Assembly (NCBI GenBank): GCA_030145345.1
Contig: JAQYVT010000026.1
Location: 1-32,951, forward strand
Reading direction: 5' to 3'
Source: Desulfobacterales bacterium
GTDB lineage: Bacteria > Desulfobacterota > Desulfobacteria > Desulfobacterales > UBA11574
Length of the DNA: 32,951 nt
This document shows positions 30,637 to 32,951 of the stretch, piece after piece. The number at the start of each line of letters is the position of its first letter. Position 1 is the stretch's first letter. The notes under the pieces were generated by a model. That model saw nothing but the letters and a program-made list of their open reading frames with translations, was not told the origin of the DNA and did not search any database. Both the position numbers and the translations under genes were made by a program.

Positions 30637-32097
30637 ATGAAGCTTTATGAACTGAGCATACAAGAAGCCCACCGGCTTTTAAGAAAAAAAGAGATCTCTT
30701 CACAGGATCTGACTCGAGCAATTCTTGATCGCATAAATACAGTCGATGAAGCCGTGGGTGCATATATCACCGTGGGCTCTGAAACGGCCATGGCGCAGGC
30801 TGAAACCGCCGACAAGTCAATTTCAGAAGGCCGCCTTACCCCCCTCACCGGGATTCCCATCGCCCTCAAGGACCTCATTTGCACAAAAGGCCTCCGGACA
30901 ACCTGCGGTTCGAAGATTCTAGAAAATTTCATTCCCCCATACGATGCCTCGGTGGTCAAGAAATTGAAAAAAGACGGCGCCGTGATCGTTGGAAAGTTGA
31001 ACATGGATGAATTTGCCATGGGATCGTCCACCGAACACTCCGGTTTCAAACTGACCCATAATCCATGGGATCTGACCCGGATTCCCGGCGGTTCAAGCGG
31101 CGGATCGGCGGCGGCTGTTGCATCGGATATGTGTATTGGATCCTTGGGGTCGGATACCGGCGGTTCCATTCGTCAGCCCGCATCTCACTGTGGCGTGGTC
31201 GGGTTGAAGCCCACTTACGGGAGGGTTTCCCGCTTTGGTCTCGTCGCGTTTGCCTCCTCCTTGGACCAGATCGGTCCCTTGACAAAGGATGTCACCGATT
31301 GCGCCCTATTGATGAATTCTATTTCAGGCTATGATCCTGCGGATTCCACATCCGTGCCCGAGCATGTACCGGACTATACGTCCTTTCTTGAAAATGGTTT
31401 AAAAGGCATGGTCGTCGGCATCCCCAGGGAATACAGCACGACCCAGGGGATTGACCCGGACGTCTCTGACGCGGTTGAACGTGCGGTTAAAAAAATCGAA
31501 GCCCTGGGCGCCGAACCCGTTGAAATCTCCCTGCCTCACACAGAATATGGGGTGGCAGCCTATTATGTCATCGCACCTTCTGAAGCCAGCTCGAACCTGG
31601 CCCGGTATGACGGTGTCAAGTATGGATACAGGGACAAAGACAACAACAGTCTTCTGGAAATGTACAAAAGCACCCGGTCTAAAGGGTTCGGTCCCGAGGT
31701 GCAGCGCCGGATTATTCTTGGGACCTATTCCCTTTCGGCAGGATATTACGATGCCTACTACGGCAAGGCATCCCAAGTGAGAACATTGATTGTCAGAGAT
31801 TTTAACAAAGCTTTTGAAACCTGTGATGTGATTTTGGCACCGGTGGCGCCCACACCGGCCTTCAAATTAGGGGCGATGACCGATGATCCGCTGACCATGT
31901 ACTTGTCGGATATCTTTACGCTTTCGGCAAATCTTGCCGGAATACCCGGTATTTCCGTCCCCTGCGGATTTTCATCGGAAGGCCTCCCCATCGGGCTCCA
32001 GATAATGGCAAGACATTTTGAGGAGGGAAAGCTCTTTAAGGTGGCCTACAATTTCGAGCAAGCAACGGGTTTTCATAAGAAAAAACCACATCTATGA
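30637..32097 (+). CDS. gatA: GatA, amidase subunit of Asp/Glu-tRNA amidotransferase
   Basis: 486 residues, full length. The amidase catalytic triad is complete: Lys78 ('GIPIALKD'), the cis-serine Ser153 in '[10 protein letters not shown]' and the nucleophile Ser177 in '[10 protein letters not shown]'. It frees ammonia from glutamine (or asparagine) and channels it to GatB, which amidates Glu-tRNA(Gln) or Asp-tRNA(Asn). ATG 30637 has AAAGGA about 10 bases upstream. Cytoplasmic. The gatC gene is upstream; a small unknown gene and mutL follow. Confidence 0.97.
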   Translation: MKLYELSIQEAHRLLRKKEISSQDLTRAILDRINTVDEAVGAYITVGSETAMAQAETADKSISEGRLTPLTGIPIALKDLICTKGLRTTCGSKILENFIPPYDASVVKKLKKDGAVIVGKLNMDEFAMGSSTEHSGFKLTHNPWDLTRIPGGSSGGSAAAVASDMCIGSLGSDTGGSIRQPASHCGVVGLKPTYGRVSRFGLVAFASSLDQIGPLTKDVTDCALLMNSISGYDPADSTSVPEHVPDYTSFLENGLKGMVVGIPREYSTTQGIDPDVSDAVERAVKKIEALGAEPVEISLPHTEYGVAAYYVIAPSEASSNLARYDGVKYGYRDKDNNSLLEMYKSTRSKGFGPEVQRRIILGTYSLSAGYYDAYYGKASQVRTLIVRDFNKAFETCDVILAPVAPTPAFKLGAMTDDPLTMYLSDIFTLSANLAGIPGISVPCGFSSEGLPIGLQIMARHFEEGKLFKVAYNFEQATGFHKKKPHL

Positions 32098-32212
32098 AAA
32101 TGCGCTGTCGATTGAAATAAAAAGACAAAGGCATGAAACTTAATGGCCGGCCAGATGAGCCGACGATTTGGCCGCGTTAATCAGCGGTTATAAAAAAAAG
32201 GAAAAACAGAAT

Positions 32213-32392
32213 ATGGGTATTCAGCCAACAGGAGAAGATTTAAGAAAAGCCGTCAAATGGGTCTCTGATGAAAGAAAGTACAATCCCGGAAAGGAATTAA
32301 CAGCCGTCATCCAAGAGGCCTGTGTCAAATTCGATCTGTCACCTTTAGATGCGGACTTTTTACTCAGCAAACTGCTCGGACAAGAAAAATAG
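32213..32392 (+). CDS. Small protein of unknown function (59 aa) between gatA and mutL
   Basis: 59 residues from ATG 32213, with AAAGGA 11-16 bases upstream; a TTG at 32168 would give a longer, less convincing start. The sequence ('PTGEDLRKAVKWVSDERKYN', 'DLSPLDADFLLSKLLGQ') is a well-balanced, probably helical cytoplasmic protein without metal-binding or membrane features. No family was recognised with certainty. It ends 13 bp before mutL, so it is probably transcribed with it. Confidence 0.6.
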   Translation: MGIQPTGEDLRKAVKWVSDERKYNPGKELTAVIQEACVKFDLSPLDADFLLSKLLGQEK

Positions 32393-32405
32393 ATAACCAC
32401 CCATT

Positions 32406-32951
32406 ATGTCTAAAATAAAAATACTCCCTGAAATCCTTTCAAACAAAATCGCCGCAGGGGAAGTTGTGGAGCGCCCGTCTTCGGTGGTCAAAGAGCTGGT
32501 CGAAAATGCCCTGGATGCAGACAGCAGTCGAATCATGATCGAAGTGGAAAAAGGGGGGCGGTCTCTGATCCGGGTTTCCGACAACGGTATTGGAATGAAC
32601 CGGGATGATGCCCTTCTGGCACCGGAACGCTATGCAACCAGTAAAATACACAAAGACGAAGATCTGTTTGCAATCCACACCCTTGGATTCAGGGGTGAGG
32701 CCTTGCCGAGCATTGCCGCGGTTTCAAAATTTTTTCTGGTAACCCGGGACCCAACCGCCCAGGCCGGAACCGAAATTATTGTTGAAGGGGGCACCCTGAA
32801 AAAAGTTTCGGAAATCGGCGCACCACTAGGGACCATGGTCACCGTTAAACAGCTTTTCTTTAACACCCCTGCCCGGCGAAAATTCTTAAAGACCGTCAAC
32901 ACGGAGATGGGGCACATTGCAGATGCGGTTTCCAGTACGGCCTTGGGCTGG
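32406..32951 (+). CDS. mutL: MutL, DNA mismatch repair ATPase (3' truncated by window)
   Basis: First 182 codons, open to the last base. GHKL ATPase motifs are present: 'IAAGEVVERP', 'KELVENALDAD' with the catalytic Glu, 'VSDNGIGM', 'ERYATSKI' and 'LGFRGEALPSIAAVS', then 'GTMVTVKQLFFNTPARRKFL'. It links MutS mismatch recognition to strand nicking. The C-terminal half, which would tell whether it carries an endonuclease motif, lies outside the window. ATG 32406 has no strong ribosome site; coupling to the small gene upstream is possible. Confidence 0.97.
   Translation, partial: MSKIKILPEILSNKIAAGEVVERPSSVVKELVENALDADSSRIMIEVEKGGRSLIRVSDNGIGMNRDDALLAPERYATSKIHKDEDLFAIHTLGFRGEALPSIAAVSKFFLVTRDPTAQAGTEIIVEGGTLKKVSEIGAPLGTMVTVKQLFFNTPARRKFLKTVNTEMGHIADAVSSTALGW

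Overview
The window looks like chromosome of a dissimilatory sulfate-reducing deltaproteobacterium (Desulfobacterota, probably Desulfobacterales-like). The main evidence is a complete dsrMKJOP membrane redox complex preceded by an RsbRD-type gene. Supporting evidence is a NikK/NikL-type nickel uptake operon, a divergently placed sigma54 regulator, a gatC/gatA arrangement, and MITE-like 'TTTCGTAAAAAGTC' repeats. The taxonomic placement is inferred from gene content only.

Layout. 1-4.8 kb: end of a zinc-ribbon protein, a divergent Nudix hydrolase (minus), then aspartate kinase, a UbiA/MenA-type prenyltransferase and an M20 amidohydrolase. 5.1-11.7 kb: a compact five-gene minus-strand operon, in transcription order LpxL-type acyltransferase, B12-binding radical SAM enzyme, V4R-GAF histidine kinase, dipeptide-epimerase-like enolase superfamily member, TtcA-like PP-loop ATPase. 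12.6-13.9 kb: an NtrC-family sigma54 activator, divergent from that operon, with its own -24/-12 promoter and an NtrC-like dyad site upstream. 13.9-14.7 kb: gene-free, with a 163-bp tandem duplication carrying the same dyad. 14.7-20.4 kb: RsbRD-domain gene and dsrMKJOP, closed by a rho-independent terminator. 20.5-21.0 kb: YbaK/EbsC deacylase. 21.0-21.6 kb: two tandem, homologous, terminator-ended non-coding units. 21.6-27.8 kb: LbtU-type outer-membrane porin, NikK, a NikL that appears split in two, NikM, NikQ, and a double-ATPase NikO with a 29-histidine tail. 28-33 kb: CBS-ACT protein (minus), SPOR protein, a nested MITE, gatC, gatA, a 59-residue small protein, and the start of mutL.

How the genes work together. 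DsrMKJOP links the menaquinone pool and periplasm to cytoplasmic DsrC trisulfide reduction, the last step of sulfate respiration. The lbtU-nik operon reads as a complete nickel import route from outer membrane to cytoplasm, and would feed Ni enzymes such as hydrogenase or CO dehydrogenase. The five-gene operon plus the NtrC-like regulator is the least explained part. It combines a kinase/regulator pair, a lipid-type acyltransferase, a radical SAM enzyme, an epimerase and a three-cysteine PP-loop enzyme, which suggests a signal-controlled pathway for an unknown acylated or thiolated product.

No tRNA, rRNA, CRISPR array, transposase gene or phage gene was recognised.
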